From Limnanthes douglasii subsp. nivea (Eukaryota > Streptophyta > Magnoliopsida > Brassicales > Limnanthaceae), in NCBI GenBank assembly GCA_036936605.1, contig JAUPFV010000005.1, forward strand, positions 150,785,195-150,849,194: a stretch of DNA of 64,000 nt. The letters run 5' to 3'. A model generated the notes under the pieces. That model had not been told where the DNA came from and did not search any database. It saw nothing but the letters and a program-made list of their open reading frames with translations. The position numbers were made by a program, and so were the translations under genes. Numbering within the stretch: position 1 is the stretch's first letter; each line of letters begins with the position of its first letter. Positions 27,061 through 39,899 of this stretch are shown here, piece by piece.

Positions 27061-27722
27061 ATGAAAATAAAACCTTGAATAAAATATAAAGTGATATGTT
27101 AATTTGATCTATATTAAATATTAATTTATATGATAAAATCGTATTAATGTCATGTCATATTCTCAGTCGCGTTCCTTTTATAAAAAAACTAGAATATTAC
27201 CGTATGAGTTATGAACATAAAAATTCAAGTATTAGTTACTTCAAAAGGTGAGCATTATCTTGTTTATACAAGATCACAAATCCAAGAAGATTAAAAATTA
27301 ATCCAAAATTCATAAGATGTGTTTTTTGGTTATATGGTAAATATCAAAACTTATAGACTATTAATTTGAAGTTTAATATCATGTTTGAGTCTAAAAAAAT
27401 CAGAGGTTTTTTAGTTCATTTTATAAAGTATGAACAAAATTCAAATTGTTATAAAAATAAGGATAATGTTTCGAAAAAAACACTTATAGTTGAAAAGAAA
27501 CTAACTGAGAATCGTATGAGTGAGAAGGAAAAGTAGATGAAGTTTTATGAGATTATGTGATAAATTCTCAAAGGAATTTATTTCAACATGTGGAATGAAG
27601 TTGTGAGCAAATTATCAAGAAAATCGTGATAGTATTGCTTTTACAAGGTGATCATATAACTTATAAAAAAGGAAATGACTTTGATAAATTATGTATTTGT
27701 GAAAAATTTACTAAGTGATGTA

Positions 27723-27768
<46 letters not shown>

Positions 27769-30700
27769 AAACATACAAGAATTGAACACTATATTGGTTT
27801 CTATAAGTTTTATAATAAAATATTATTTTAACATAAATGCTCAGGTTACGAGAGTTTTATATCAAATTACACATGAATTAATCTTAATATTCAAAAAATG
27901 AATGTCAAAATCATATTCTTATTTAAATATCTCGACGTAAATGTCTATATTGAACCATCAAAGGTATTTATGGTTTTAAATAATTAATCAAAAGTATTTA
28001 TGATATAAACTATATGGTGACACCGTGATAATCATTTCTCTTCACATATATGACTTGTTTATGCTAAGTAACGATATAATTGACATTATATTTTTTTTAA
28101 TTAAGATGAATTATCTTGGAGAAGTAGACATTATTCTCAGAATAGAAGTTGGAGGTTTTCGCAAATCAGTTTTCAGTTAACCCGACATATATTTTCACAT
28201 CGTAAATTTATTTTAAAAACTTATTTCATGATAGTGGCTACTGGGCACGATGGAAAGAATATAATGGATGTGCACAATGTGAGTTGTAAATTAGACTTAT
28301 GTTATTTTGGGGATATTAAAAAAGGCCCAAAATATTTCTATTACCTTATTCATTTATAGTTTTTGTTATTTTTCATTTTAAAAAAGATAATTTTACCATA
28401 TCAAGAAAATATAGGTATGTTACTATATCTCTTATTGCGTTCTCTTCTATGCTTTTCTATTCTCCAAAATCTCTAAAAAATACACATGTCAAAATTTCAT
28501 TTTTTTCCAAATCCGACTACACATCCACATCAATGTATGAATATCACTTTTTAGTACTTTTTTTTCTTTTTAATTATGAATTTTTAGTTTTGGTAAATCA
28601 GAAATCAATTTTTATTCTTTTAAGTTGTTTTTCGTTTATTCATTCTAAGTTAGGTGTTGGTAGTTATTTTATCTATATATTTTAGAGTTATGTTGCATTT
28701 AAACATGTATTTAGGGTGATTAGACATTTTATTATTGCATGGAATGGGTGAACATTACCGTAGATGTACAAAGATGACGAACATCCCCGCATATTATGTG
28801 TTATGACATGTTTTGTCTTTGCTCGTCCTATGTGATTCTAACCTAAATCTTTGTAAATCTTGTGCAAAGAGGAAAAACATATCGGCACAGTTTTGTGCAA
28901 AGATGGTTGATCTTATTCGCACAGAATACTCAAATATTTGGGTAAAAACTACACATTTTTGTATGAAATTTATGTGTATGTTGTATGTTGAATTATTGGT
29001 TGGCTTGATTTTATATTTGTGTATGATAGTTTATAGAAATTTATGTTTGTCTTTTCACTAAATAATATATAATGTGATTTTTATGAGTGATATTATGAAT
29101 TCAAGTGATCACTTCTTGGCAAAAAACTTATATAACCTAATATTTGTTCATTTTTGGTAGGATGGATCCATGTAGGAAACAATGTGTGATAATTAATTAT
29201 AATAACATCAAACAATGCTTACCAAAAATGATAATTCCGTTTATATTCATCTTTTTTTGTCTTTTTTCATATACGCATCCATCGCCACAATTTTATTCAT
29301 CTCGATTACAGTATGGTAATTTACCTAATTCATATGTTCTTCAAATATTTTTTAGTGATATTAATCTTATAGAGTTCAAATGCAGTTTGACGTTCTTCGT
29401 ATCTAAGGTAAACAAATCGGGTATGTTCTTAGTTCCTTCAAATATTTTCACATAGTTTTAACGGAATCTCGAACTCATAAGGCTTACAGTGGAATTATAT
29501 GGTATATTTGGTAGATGTAGTACATCTTACAGACCACTGCATCCCAATAAGATTTTTCATCATCTTGTATATGGTTTTTACTACTTTTTTTTGAGGATTT
29601 CGTCAAACATGCTGTTTTGATGGAATTCTATTTTATTTTTTAGATCTAAATTTTATTTCAGCACAAATGATGCCCGAATTTATATAATATTGGTTAAAGA
29701 CGCGCATAAATCAAATATCGACACGTGTTAAATATGGATATGAAAATCCACAAGGAAGAATATCAACGCGTATAAGATAAGTATGACGTGATTACGAGGC
29801 CAAATTGTATATCACCACATGATCAGTACCTTAAAGTTCTACTATATTTATGTTCCTAATATGATATCGTATGATTTAATATGTTTGTAAGTTATAATCA
29901 AGCTCAAATGGGACATATTTAATTTCAAATATTATATATCAAGTTTGAACAAATTAAATGAATAAAACCACAATCTAAACCAAGTTCAAATATTATATAA
30001 TTAACCAAGTACAAAAAATAAAATAAAACATCAATATTTGGCACGAAACAATATTGATAAATTTTAATTACATCGGTGACAAATTGTTATTTATCAAAAA
30101 AATGGGTAGCATGATCTAACTATATTCCTTGATTCTTTGGTGGTATAGAACTACTCATGATTTTGATTTTTCTGTTTGGTAGTACGATCGAACAAAATAT
30201 GATTTTGATTGAATTTGATATATGTAAACTTATAAAGCGGAATGAGAATTAGATAAATATATGAACATACAAATAAATTACTTAACAAAACATAGCATAA
30301 ACTTAGTAAAAAATAAAGTAAATGATTTACATACATGAACAAAATGTCATCCACAAAGGAAAGAAATTCTAATATATTTGAGTGGGCAACTGCATAAGGA
30401 TATCAATATTACACATTTTTAAGAAGAAAAATTACATACAACATATTGATTGTGAGTGATTATAACTAATTCAATATTCGGAAATAACATCTAAATTATT
30501 TCTCAATTTTGATGCAATTTAACTCGAATTTTTATTTATCTTAACTCTTTACCCAATCGTACACTCCCAAGTATAAATCTTAGTTGTTTTTTATTTTGGA
30601 AAATTCAACCTCATAGATTCCCATTCTTCCACGACACCGTTAAACTTTTTAGATACAGTCTAATAGCCATAATATATGTCTAGCATAACGTCTTCAGTGC

Positions 30701-30977
30701 GAGAAATATAAAGATGTACGAAAATTGGAATATGACTCACGCACAACAAAACGTTTACAACCTTACTATTAATAGATTTTAGTATTCTTTTTCTTAAAAA
30801 AGTATTAGTTTTTTTGAAACCGTAGGTATCATACATGTGATTAGATTTTTTGCACCATGCTACCTATCATACCGAGCGTATTAGCACTCTCTGTTTGATT
30901 AATGACATGCTCGAAATTAATGCCTTTATATAATATTATAGATGTTGCACTTCTTGTTAATTAGGTCATGTCCCTTA
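27061..30977. other. Long AT-rich intergenic stretch
   Basis: No gene supported. It includes an (AT)n microsatellite at about 27729-27766. Short open frames at 28449-29455 have biased AT-rich composition and no recognisable motif, and I do not call them genes. Confidence 0.5.
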
Positions 30978-31712
30978 GGGGGGGGGGGTTATTACTTTAT
31001 TTAAGAGGTAAGAATTCATTATATGGTTATAGTCTAATATTGGCGATGAGCTAAACATGTTGTTGGACAAACTAAATATGATGAACTAAAAGATGCTAAG
31101 GAATGAAAATCATGCTAGAAGGATAAGGAAACATGCTATGATTGAAGAGTTGAAAGATGATGAGCTAAAAAAGGCACATTTTTTGAATAAGACAAATGAT
31201 AAAGTCATATAGAAAAACTAACTCAGTAAGGATATTACAAGTGTGACGAGCTAAACGGGCATCAAGTTTGATGACCCAAACAAATGAGCAAGTTGGACGA
31301 GATTTAAATAGGTTTGATGGTCCAGAAAGATGAGCAAGCCGAAAGAGACATAACATATATGTTAAAAAATGAAATAGTTATACGTGGCTGAAAGAGTCTT
31401 CAAGAAGGTTCTAGGTATTTAATTGATATTGCATGCTTGTCATAAACACTTACATGATAGTTTAGTAATAATTATGATGGATGAATGTCACGTACCTATG
31501 TCAACGTGTGTTTTTCATCCATATATTATAGGATTTATCATACTATAAATAGGGAAAGACCCCTTCATTTGGAGGGTGACCAATAATTTTAGAGAAAAAT
31601 ATCGTATAATTGATATGATTTTTTTGAAGTCTTGAGTTGTTTAGCTATTATAATCATTGGTATTGCTTTGACAGGGTAATTTATCATCAAATTCGGTGTC
31701 GTATGTAGGAAT
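30978..31712 (+). repeat. Tat-like LTR with polypurine tract and primer-binding site
   Basis: A G-run (30978-30988) like a polypurine tract precedes the presumed LTR start at about 30990. TATAAATA at 31544 is followed by GGGAAAGACCCCTT, like the TATA/GGGAAA region of the other two plus-strand LTRs. The end ...TTATCATCA (31689) is followed by AATTCGGTGTCGTATGTAGG, resembling the TTGGCGCCGTCTGTGGGAA leader/PBS phrase common in plant Ty3/gypsy elements. The U3-like part has repeated GATGAGCTAAA motifs. Start boundary uncertain. Confidence 0.5.
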
Positions 31713-32424
31713 TTCTTTATAAAGCTTCAAGACAAACCAATAATGATGACTCACCATGAGCTTATAATAGATATGTCAAAAGATCAATCTGTATATTAAA
31801 CTCCAAATATTGCACCATGTCCTTCGAACATCATTTCAAAATTCTACGAAAGCGAGATAATACAAGATACTCATGTCTTCATAGTTTTAAATCCACATGG
31901 AGTTCTTTGTTAGATCGTGAAAATCCAGTTGATCTAAGGTTATCTTAGCATTAACCTACAAAAGTTGAACGTGATGTAATAACTCATTATATTATTTTCA
32001 TTTTTTTATAGTTATAAATAAATGGATTACGACAAATGAAACATAAAATCTAATATGTTAGAAACTGAAAGAGATGAGTAAGGATAAACTAGGTTTGAGA
32101 AAATATTTAAAACACTACCATTTTTTTTTACTGAAAAATAAATCTAAAAACTTTATACTCATTTTGTTTGTTTTTTTGTTTTTTGCAGCCACCACTCTAT
32201 TCTCATTGAGAATTTTGCTTGTTTTGGGATTCTCAAAAATCTTGTTGGACTAGTTTCTCTTTTCATAATTGCATTTTATTACTTTTTTTATTGTACTTGT
32301 TTGGCCAACTAGGGTCAATTTTCTTGCTACCCATCTTTTTCGCGTCTATTTTAGCCAACCCTTGGGGTATGCTCCATGCAGTTATAAGAACTTTCTTTAT
32401 TTATTTAATGTGTTTTTCAACATT
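31713..32424. other. Possible 5' leader of LTR element; no gene
   Basis: Follows a PBS-like sequence, so it may be untranslated leader or eroded gag of an LTR element. Short frame ...MTHHELIIDMSKDQ near 31745, quickly broken by stops. Nothing further recognised. Confidence 0.35.
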
Positions 32425-32880
32425 AAAAAAACTATTTAAAATATCTAATATTTGAAATATATAAGTTGTCCAAAATAATTCAACAACTTCAAAAATATAG
32501 TTGAATGTTTGAACATAAACTATGAGTTGAAAAATCTAATAAACTATTTAAAATATATAATATTTGAAAGATCTAAAGATTCTAACAACTTTAAAGATGC
32601 AGTTTAAAGATATAATAAACTATTAGTTGAAACATTCAATAAACTACATAAAATATATAATATTTGAAAAATATAAATATGTAATGATTCTAACAACTTT
32701 AAAAATATATTTTAAAAATTTAATATGATTGAAAAATCTAATAAACTATTTAAAATATCTATTGGTTGAAAAATCTAAAGATTCCAACAACTTTAAAGAT
32801 ATAGTTAAATATCTAATAAATTATTAATTGAAAAATCTAATAAACTATTTAAAATATCTAAATTAAACTTTAAAAAAAAT
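32425..32880. repeat. AT-rich minisatellite, unit about 95-114 bp
   Basis: The phrase AAACTATTTAAAATAT recurs (allowing changes) near 32426, 32540, 32650, 32740 and 32840. Each copy also carries CTAACAACTTTAAA and GTTGAAAAATCTAATA phrases. About four and a half copies. It ends about 200 bp before the truncated pol of element E. Confidence 0.65.
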
Positions 32881-33089
32881 TCAAATAATAATCTCAAATA
32901 TTTTGTTCGTGATATAATTATCTTAATTTTTTTATACTAGTAAATTAACAGATATAAATTAATTTTTAATAAACATATACAAAAACATGAATGTAAACTC
33001 TTATAATGGTAACACACTGTAACAATGTGAATCTATCACGACGAGGCTGTTTTAAATGTGATGGGATGGAATGTGTTTTCTTGTTAGAC

Positions 33090-35922
33090 ATCTTGTGGAT
33101 CCTTTCCCTGTCCCACGAATAGATCAGCTTGTGGATTCGACATCCGGAAATCGTTTATTGTCGTTTATGGATGCATATGATGGATACAATCAAATCCGGA
33201 TGGATCCAAGGGATCAGGAGAGCATGACTTTCATAACTGGAAGAGGTCATTATTGCTACCGAGTTATGCCATTCGGACTAAAAAATGCGGGGGCGACGTA
33301 CCAGCGGCTAGTAAACAAGGCATTCGAAAGTCAAATTGGCAGAAACGTGGAAGTTTATATTGACGATATGCTAGTCAAAAGCTTAAGAGATGAATATCAC
33401 TTGGCTGACCTAGAAGAGATTTTTGTTAATTTGGCTAAAATAAATCTCAAGTTGAAGCCGAAAAAGTTCACGTTTGGAGTAAGATCAGGAAAGTTTTTAG
33501 GTTACATAGTCAGTGAGCAGGGAATCGAAGCATATTTTGTGCAATTAAATGCCTTATGTACTATGGATCCACTTAGAACTATCAAGGAAGTGCAAATTTT
33601 AACTGGAAGGTTGGCTGCTTTAAACATATTCATATACAGGTCATCGGACAAGTGTGCTCCTTTCTTCCAGGTGTTGAGGAAAGCAAACCGGTTCGACTGG
33701 ACTCAAGAATGTTCCGAAGCCTTCAAGCAAATCAAGCAACATCTTTCGTCCCCGGAGATATTGACGAAGCCGAATCCGGGGGAAAAATTATTTCTATACT
33801 GGACAGTGTCCGACAGTGCAGTCAGCTCAGTTTTAGTCCGAGAAGAAGCATGCCTTCCTAAACCAGTTTATTATGTAAGCAAAAGGCTCATAGATGCATA
33901 AAAAAGATACCTCAAGTTGGAAAAGCTAGCCCTCGCCCTAGTAACATCGGCTCGAAAAATGAGGCCATACTTCCAGACTCATACAATAGTGGTACAAACA
34001 TATTTTCCTTTGAAAAGTATGCTACAAAGAGCCGACGTATCTGGAAGGATGACCAAGTGGTCGGTAGAACTAGAGGATTTCGATATTGAGTTCGAGCCAA
34101 GAACAACAATCAAAGCGCAGGTGCTAGCAGATTTTTTAGTGGAATTTCATTCAAATAGAGACATCGTGGACATTGAAGAAGAACAATCTGACCCTGAGTG
34201 GCTAGTCTGAACCGATGGAGGTTCTAGCTCATTGGGATGTGGAGAAGGTGTGCAGTTAACGTCACCGGATGGCACCGCAATGTATCAGGCAATTTGACTC
34301 GGTTTCCAAGCATAAAAAAATGAGGGAGAGTATGAAGCAGCTCTGGCCGGATTGCGACTAGCAAAGATTTGCGGGGCTAAACGGGTTAAATTCATCAGTG
34401 ATTCTCAACTCCTAGTGAACCACGCCCTCGGACGTTCGGAGGTAAGAAAAGATCATTTGGTAAAGTATCTGGAAGTGTTGAAAGAGCTGGCTTTGGAGTT
34501 CGAAGGCATCCGATTTGAGCATGTCCACAGGGCAGGAAACTCAGTGGCTAATTCATTGGCAAATGAATCTTACTCGGAAAGGTACCTGTGGATAGTGACT
34601 CAAGAAAATCCGTCTATAGTCAAGGGATTCGAAGGAAGGGAAGATAGCATCGAAGCATTCCAGATATCCACGAATTTAACGAAAGACTGGGGAAGCGAAA
34701 TACAAGATTTTTTAGTCCATGACATGCTGCCTGTTGACAAAGTTAGAGCTAAGAGAATACGTTTCAAGGTCTACGGATACATCGTCCTCAGAGATGTCCG
34801 GTATAAACGATCTTTTAGTCGACCCTTACTTCGTTGTTTAGGGAAGGATGAGTCGCAACTGATACTTTCCGAGTTACACGATGGGGAAGGCTCTGCTCAT
34901 TGTGGATACAAGACATTGATACGAAAGGTTTTTCTGGCAAGATACTATTGGTCGACCCTCTCAGCGGACGCCAAAGAGCTAGTGCAGAAATGTGACACGT
35001 GTCAACGATTTGCAAACTCAATCCACCTACCTGGGGTACCTCTAGAATCAATATCGGAATCTTTCCCTTTTGACTGATGGGGGATAAATCTGGTCGGACC
35101 ACTTCCTATGGCTTCAGGGGGACGTCAAACCATCATCGTTGTCGTGGATTATTTTTCTAAGTGGGTGGAAGCAGAACCATTAGCAGGAACAAGGGCAAAA
35201 GATGTAATTAAGTTTATCATTTCTAACATCTGCTGTCGTTTTGGCATACCCAGGAAGATAACGATGGATAATGGCCCCCAATTTGATAACAATGAAAGAA
35301 GAGCTTTATGCGCCTCTAAGGGGATACAACAATGCTTTTCGACCCCATTCCACCCCCAAGCGAACGGTCAGGTCGAAGTAACCAATCAAACGATCTTGGA
35401 CGGTCTAAGAAAAAATTTAGAGGGCAAAGCAAGGAAATGGCCAGACTACTTACAAAAGGTGTTATGGGCATATAGAACCACTCCTCGGACAGCAACACAT
35501 GAGTCACCTTTCACGCTCGTATATAGGATGGACGCAGTAGTGCCATCAGAAACAATGTTCCCATATTTCCGATTTAGTGAATATTCCGAGGAGGGGAATG
35601 ACAAAGGAAAACGCACAAAACTTGATCTGATAGAAGAAAAGAGAAGAAAGGCTCAACTAAATCCTTGCACTATCAAACGTTGATGAGAAGCCGTTATTCG
35701 TCGAAGGTCAGAAAAAGAGAGTTCGAGGTGGGGGACAGGGTACTAAGAAAAGTCTTCCGGCACACAAAAGACAAGAAACTCGGGACACTCGCCCCAAATT
35801 AGGAAGGGCCATACATAATCACAAGGAAGTTGAAACCGGGGACATACAGATTGAAAGATAAAGAAGGAAGAGATCTTCTCCATCCATGGAACATTGAGCA
35901 TCTAAAGTCTTATATAGTTTGA
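33090..35922 (+). pseudogene. Tat-lineage Ty3/gypsy pol, element E (RT, dual RNase H, integrase)
   Basis: The 5' end is truncated inside RT; no gag or protease. RT from about 33090: PFPVPRIDQLVD, FMDAYDGYNQI, FGLKNAGATYQRL, catalytic VYIDDMLVKS, LGYIVSEQGIE. RNase H 33620-34130 (VYYVSKRL, LEKLALALV). Second, archaeal-like RNase H from about 34205 (TDGGSS, KNEGEYEAAL, SDSQLLVNH). Integrase zinc region 34880-35010 (CGYKTL, CDTCQRF); core 35075-35600 where the first catalytic Asp is Asn (GINLVGPL; Asp in element D), the second is MDNGPQFDN, the Glu is in QANGQVEVTN; C-terminus to about 35920 (HPWNIEHLKS). In-frame stops lie near 33900, 34208, 34296, 34314, 35076, 35681 and 35801. Better preserved than element D, hence younger, but dead. 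Confidence 0.9.
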
Positions 35923-35967
35923 TTAAGTGATTTGTAAATATTTTCTTTAACAGTTTATGTAAGTTCT

Positions 35968-36255
35968 GGTGGCATACTCTTTTTAACCCTGGTGGCGCAT
36001 GAAGGTTTTAATGAGGTGCCTAAATAGCCGGCTTAATATCAAGTTTTATTGCCTTCTTTAAAAACATGAGCAAGTTCATCTTTTTGGACTCAAAACACCC
36101 TCCAAAGAAGTTTGGACAAGCAAGTTCATCTTTTTGAACTCAAAACACCCTCCAAAGAAGTTTGGACAAGCAAGTTCATCTTTTTGAACTCAAAACACCC
36201 TCCAAAGAAGTTTGGACAAGCAAGTTCATCTTTTTGAACTCAAAACACGTCTCAA
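35968..36255 (+). repeat. Post-pol conserved block and 50-bp hairpin array, element E
   Basis: The block 35968-36036 (GGTGGCATACTCTTTTTAACC...AAGGTTTTAATGAGGTGCC) matches elements B and D. Three near-identical 50-bp units plus a decayed fourth follow (about 36070-36255). Each intact unit holds TCCAAAGAAGTTTGGA, a 6-bp stem with a GAAG loop, at 36101, 36151 and 36201. Confidence 0.8.
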
Positions 36256-36419
36256 GAATATTTAAACTCAACACATAAATAAAATACCATGTTAAGAAAA
36301 CATCGCTAAAAAGTTCCAATTACAAAAAAGGAAGTATTATACTAAAGGTTTTTTGTCACAACAATCATACAACAAAAAGTTATCAAGATAAAGGATACCC
36401 AACACATGCTACTCGGAAG

Positions 36420-39400
36420 CTGAATTTCCTTTGCTACCAGCAGGAGAATCCGAGTCCGACGAAGAACTCTCCGAGTCTTCACTAGATTTAGGATCTTTCA
36501 TGGATACTCCAGGGGGACGATGTTGTTCGATGACTCGAGCCTAGAGGTTGCCAAGGTGTAAGTCTGGGAACTTCTCATGCATCTCCATTACCATGGCTGA
36601 TCTTAGTTTAGCATCTCGCTCCTCCATACGGACGAAAACATTGGCAACATACTTATCAAGATTTTCCTTCTTCTTAGCCTCGAAGTTTGTCTTCAAACTC
36701 TCATGGGCTGCAGATATATTTTCAAGGTCTTGAACACAATTCTCGAAGTATACCTTGATTTTGAAATAACCTTCGAGAAGACCATCAACGGTAGTATCAC
36801 GCTCGACATCTTTAATGATAAACTTCTCCCTTTCATCGTCAAACTTTGTTTTCTCCTCGAAAATTTCAGCCTTAAGGAAAGTAATAGTAGCCAAACGCTC
36901 ATCGGAGGTCTTTTTCTCCTTAGTCAATTCGTTAGTTAGCTCTTTGATTTTTTTCTTTAGCTCTTCGGACTCGGAAGATAGGGACTACACCTTGGCGGTA
37001 ACTTCCGATGTTTTGGCTAACTCCTCCTTTAGCTCATTAACTTCTTTTTTCATATCACAGGAGTCAACAACTAAGCATTCTACCTTAGAAGATATCTCGT
37101 TTTGTTCAGTTACTTGATCGGTCAAGTCATTTACTTTGCTCTTTAACTCAGAAACCTCCGATGATAAAGCTGTTACTTCTGCCCTCCTCGCAATCACTTC
37201 TTCCTTATAACGATCCTTCCGATTTGTCTTGCGTTCGAGTAGAGCAGCAACATGCAGTAGCTTATTTAGATCGTTCGCCACGTAGTCGTTTCCATAAAAA
37301 TCGAAATAAGGAGAGTCTGGAAAACAATACCCTTCTACGTCGGAACCACCTTCTTGACCTCTCCCCCGGTTGGAACCAAACTCTCCACCAGAGTCGGAAT
37401 CGATAATCACAAGTTTTTGGGATGGTGGCTGACTCGGGCGATTGGTGTTGTCACTCTCCCCCCACTCTCAACAATCTTTTTCTTCTTCTCCTCAGCGGTA
37501 AACTTTCGCGTTCGGGTGGCACCAGCACGACCTTCAGGCCTAACCTCAACCCGATTATCAGCATTATCTGGTTGATTGTCAGGTTAAGAGGAGGGAGAAA
37601 ATACCTGAGGATCGAGGGGGGTTGCTGGTTGAGGATCCGATGGTATCACAACCAGAGGCAAACTTAATTGGGCATCATCATGATTACCTACAGTTTTTGA
37701 GGGAGGGCTGACCTGCACCTAATCTTGGAAATCACCCTGAGGGTCGGGTGCATCGTCATCGGATTCAACATCATCCTCAGTGTCTGCTTCTTCACCCTCC
37801 TCGGGTTCGTCCACATCTTGATGACTCGGAGCTCGAGCCTGAGTAAGTAGGTAGACGGCGTTATCCAAACGTTCCAACCGTGCAAGGACATCATCACCTA
37901 GAGGAGCCACCATAAGCTCCGATGGAGTCTTCTTTTGGCTAAGGTCGAATCGCCACAAGTTACTCTTAGCAAATTTCATCGGCATATATCTTTGATGGAA
38001 CTTGTGGTCCCAGTGCTCACTATCCAAGAGGCTCAGTTTCTCAAAATAGCTTTACCGGATTTAGCATGACGCTTAAAAGACTTGGCGATTCCTTTCATAG
38101 CTGAAAAACCAAACAGTCAGAATTTACCGAAGACATCGGGTCGGAAAATATTTAGGTGAAAGTACTTACCTCGACCAGTCCACTGCAGGGTAAGTTGATA
38201 AGGAAGGTCCTCAGAATTTTCGAACCCGGTCTCCCACAGCCCGGAGATGAACAGAAACCGTTGCTTCCATTTTTTTCAGCCTCTAAAAAAGCTTTTATCA
38301 CCTTAAGGTTTCTAGCAAAACCGAGTGAATAAAAGGGGTAGTGAGAGTTCTTAGCTACTCCAGAAACAGCAATAAGTTGCTCCATGGTAAAAGCATGTCC
38401 GGAGAGACGTGATTCCATGACGCAAGCAATTAGGGTGTACCACATGTTGGCCCAGCTTGAGAAGGACAAAGGTTGACCAAGTGAAAGTAATTGGCCAGAA
38501 GAGGGTCAAGGGGCAGTGGGAGACCCCAGTTCATCAATTTGGTGTAAAACACCAACTCATTAGGGCGGACCGACAAAGGAGTCTTTTCGACAGTGGGAAA
38601 TCGAATTGTAATATTGGTGGGGATACCCCATCGGTCCCTTAGCTTAATCTCCTTGGTTGGGTGGAAATACTTTTACTTCACTTTGTAGAAAGATAAAAGA
38701 TGCTTGGATTCGAGGTTACGAAGATGGTCGCTCAGGAAATCTTCCACATTCGAGGGCAGACCCGTCGAACGTGTCTTCTTATTTTTCTTTTTTTTACTAG
38801 GGAAGTTTCACCTGGATGAGTGGAAGGATCAGCTATAGGTTCCGAGGGGTTGGTGTCGGTAAGAACGACCCGAAAAGGCTTTGCCTCAATCACTGCAACA
38901 TTTCCAGGGCCATCGGACAAAGACTTTTCCTGGGCTTCCAGAATGGAAGATAGGGATGGTTCTAACCGGGTCCCCCTGGATGAAGTTCTTTGAGGACTAA
39001 CGTCTGACGTCTTTTGAGGAGAGCCCCGGGGAGTGGTAGAGGGAGTATTCTCTGAGGAAGGAATCCTCATTCGAACTGATTTAACGGCTGGATCCGGCAA
39101 TCTTTTTCTCTTAGACCGATCTCGATTTTCTTTGGTCGGTGATCTTTTTCTTTCCTCACCTATTACGACAAAAGGGGAAGATCGTCAAGGAAGAGTCGAG
39201 GGAGTTAAAGAAGCAGAGAGATCAACCTCACCACTTGAAGGGTGTGTTTGACTAGGGGAGGATGCAGCAAGCCGGACAGAGCGTTCGCGAGCAAGCCGAG
39301 CATAGCGTTCACGTATCGGCAGGAGAGGGATATTCTCTTGCAGTAGAAGGCCCAGCAGCACCAATCCGATTAGAGCTATGAAACCACCTCCAAAGTTTAT

Positions 39401-39430
39401 ACTTTTCAATATAACGAGAATCTTCACGCA
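36420..39430 (-). pseudogene. Tat antisense ORF, element E (PMD-like + coiled coil)
   Basis: The best-preserved antisense ORF here. Order on minus: start region about 39427; Ser/Pro-rich N-terminus with basic clusters DRSKRKR (39110) and KKRKIRR (38790) that could be nuclear localisation signals; globular domain about 38720-38190 (RDRWGIPTNITIRFP, NMWYTLIACVMESRLSGHAFTMEQL); GT-AG intron 38169-38101 (69 nt, joining in phase); MKGIAKSFKRHAKSGKA; YMPMKFAKSNLWRFDL and LMVAPLGDDVLARLERL; acidic linker (37800-37720, EPEEGEEADTEDD); second acidic stretch MIIDSDSGGEFGS (37410); coiled coil 37300-36545; Ser/Asp-rich tail to about 36420. A few frameshifts and stops break it. Known background: Tat-lineage elements can carry extra ORFs, often antisense 3' of pol, some with a plant mobile domain. 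Assignment to that domain is by resemblance and layout. Confidence 0.7.
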
Positions 39431-39532
39431 TGAAAATGCAAACTCAAAGTTTTGTTTGGCACAACTTATCTCTCTATAACTAAATTTGTGTAAAGGAAAT
39501 CATAAACCTTTGTTCAGAAACTAAGTGGGTGA

Positions 39533-39597
39533 TATATAGGCAAAGGGAGCAGAAGGTGAACAGTTGGAGCGTAACGGCATCATGACACGTGTCATGA
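39533..39597 (-). promoter_or_regulatory. TATA box and palindromic G-box upstream of antisense ORF E
   Basis: On minus, CCTATATATC (TATA about 39538-39533) lies about 105 bp before the first Met of the antisense ORF. About 45 bp further upstream is an 18-bp perfect palindrome TCATGACACGTGTCATGA (39580-39597) centred on a CACGTG G-box, the binding core of plant bZIP and bHLH factors. The arrangement looks like a compact promoter; activity is inferred. Confidence 0.5.
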
Positions 39598-39899
39598 CAG
39601 CTGCGCCGCCTAAATGTTTTTTTAACTCGATAGCAGCGAACCAAGCACGCGTGTCTGACATTAAATGATTATTTAGGTGACATCAGTCTGACCAAAGGGT
39701 GAGGTCAGCAAGACCGAGTCCGATCCGGGTTAGAACACCACCAAAGAATACGAGGTCCGACCATGATGAAATCCGACCTCAGTAAAGTTCGCTCAAAGAA
39801 CAAAGCGCCCGAGCAGGGTAGCTTGTGGTCCGATCCGAACAAAGGCAAGTTGCAATTTAAGTCCACATCTAGAGAACTGCACCTGGACTGGGGGGCTAC

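Noticed and set aside
28449..29455. Three consecutive plus-strand frames of 78-103 aa
   Set aside because: AT-rich, hydrophobic by composition, no motif, no shared splice structure or relation to known transposon domains.
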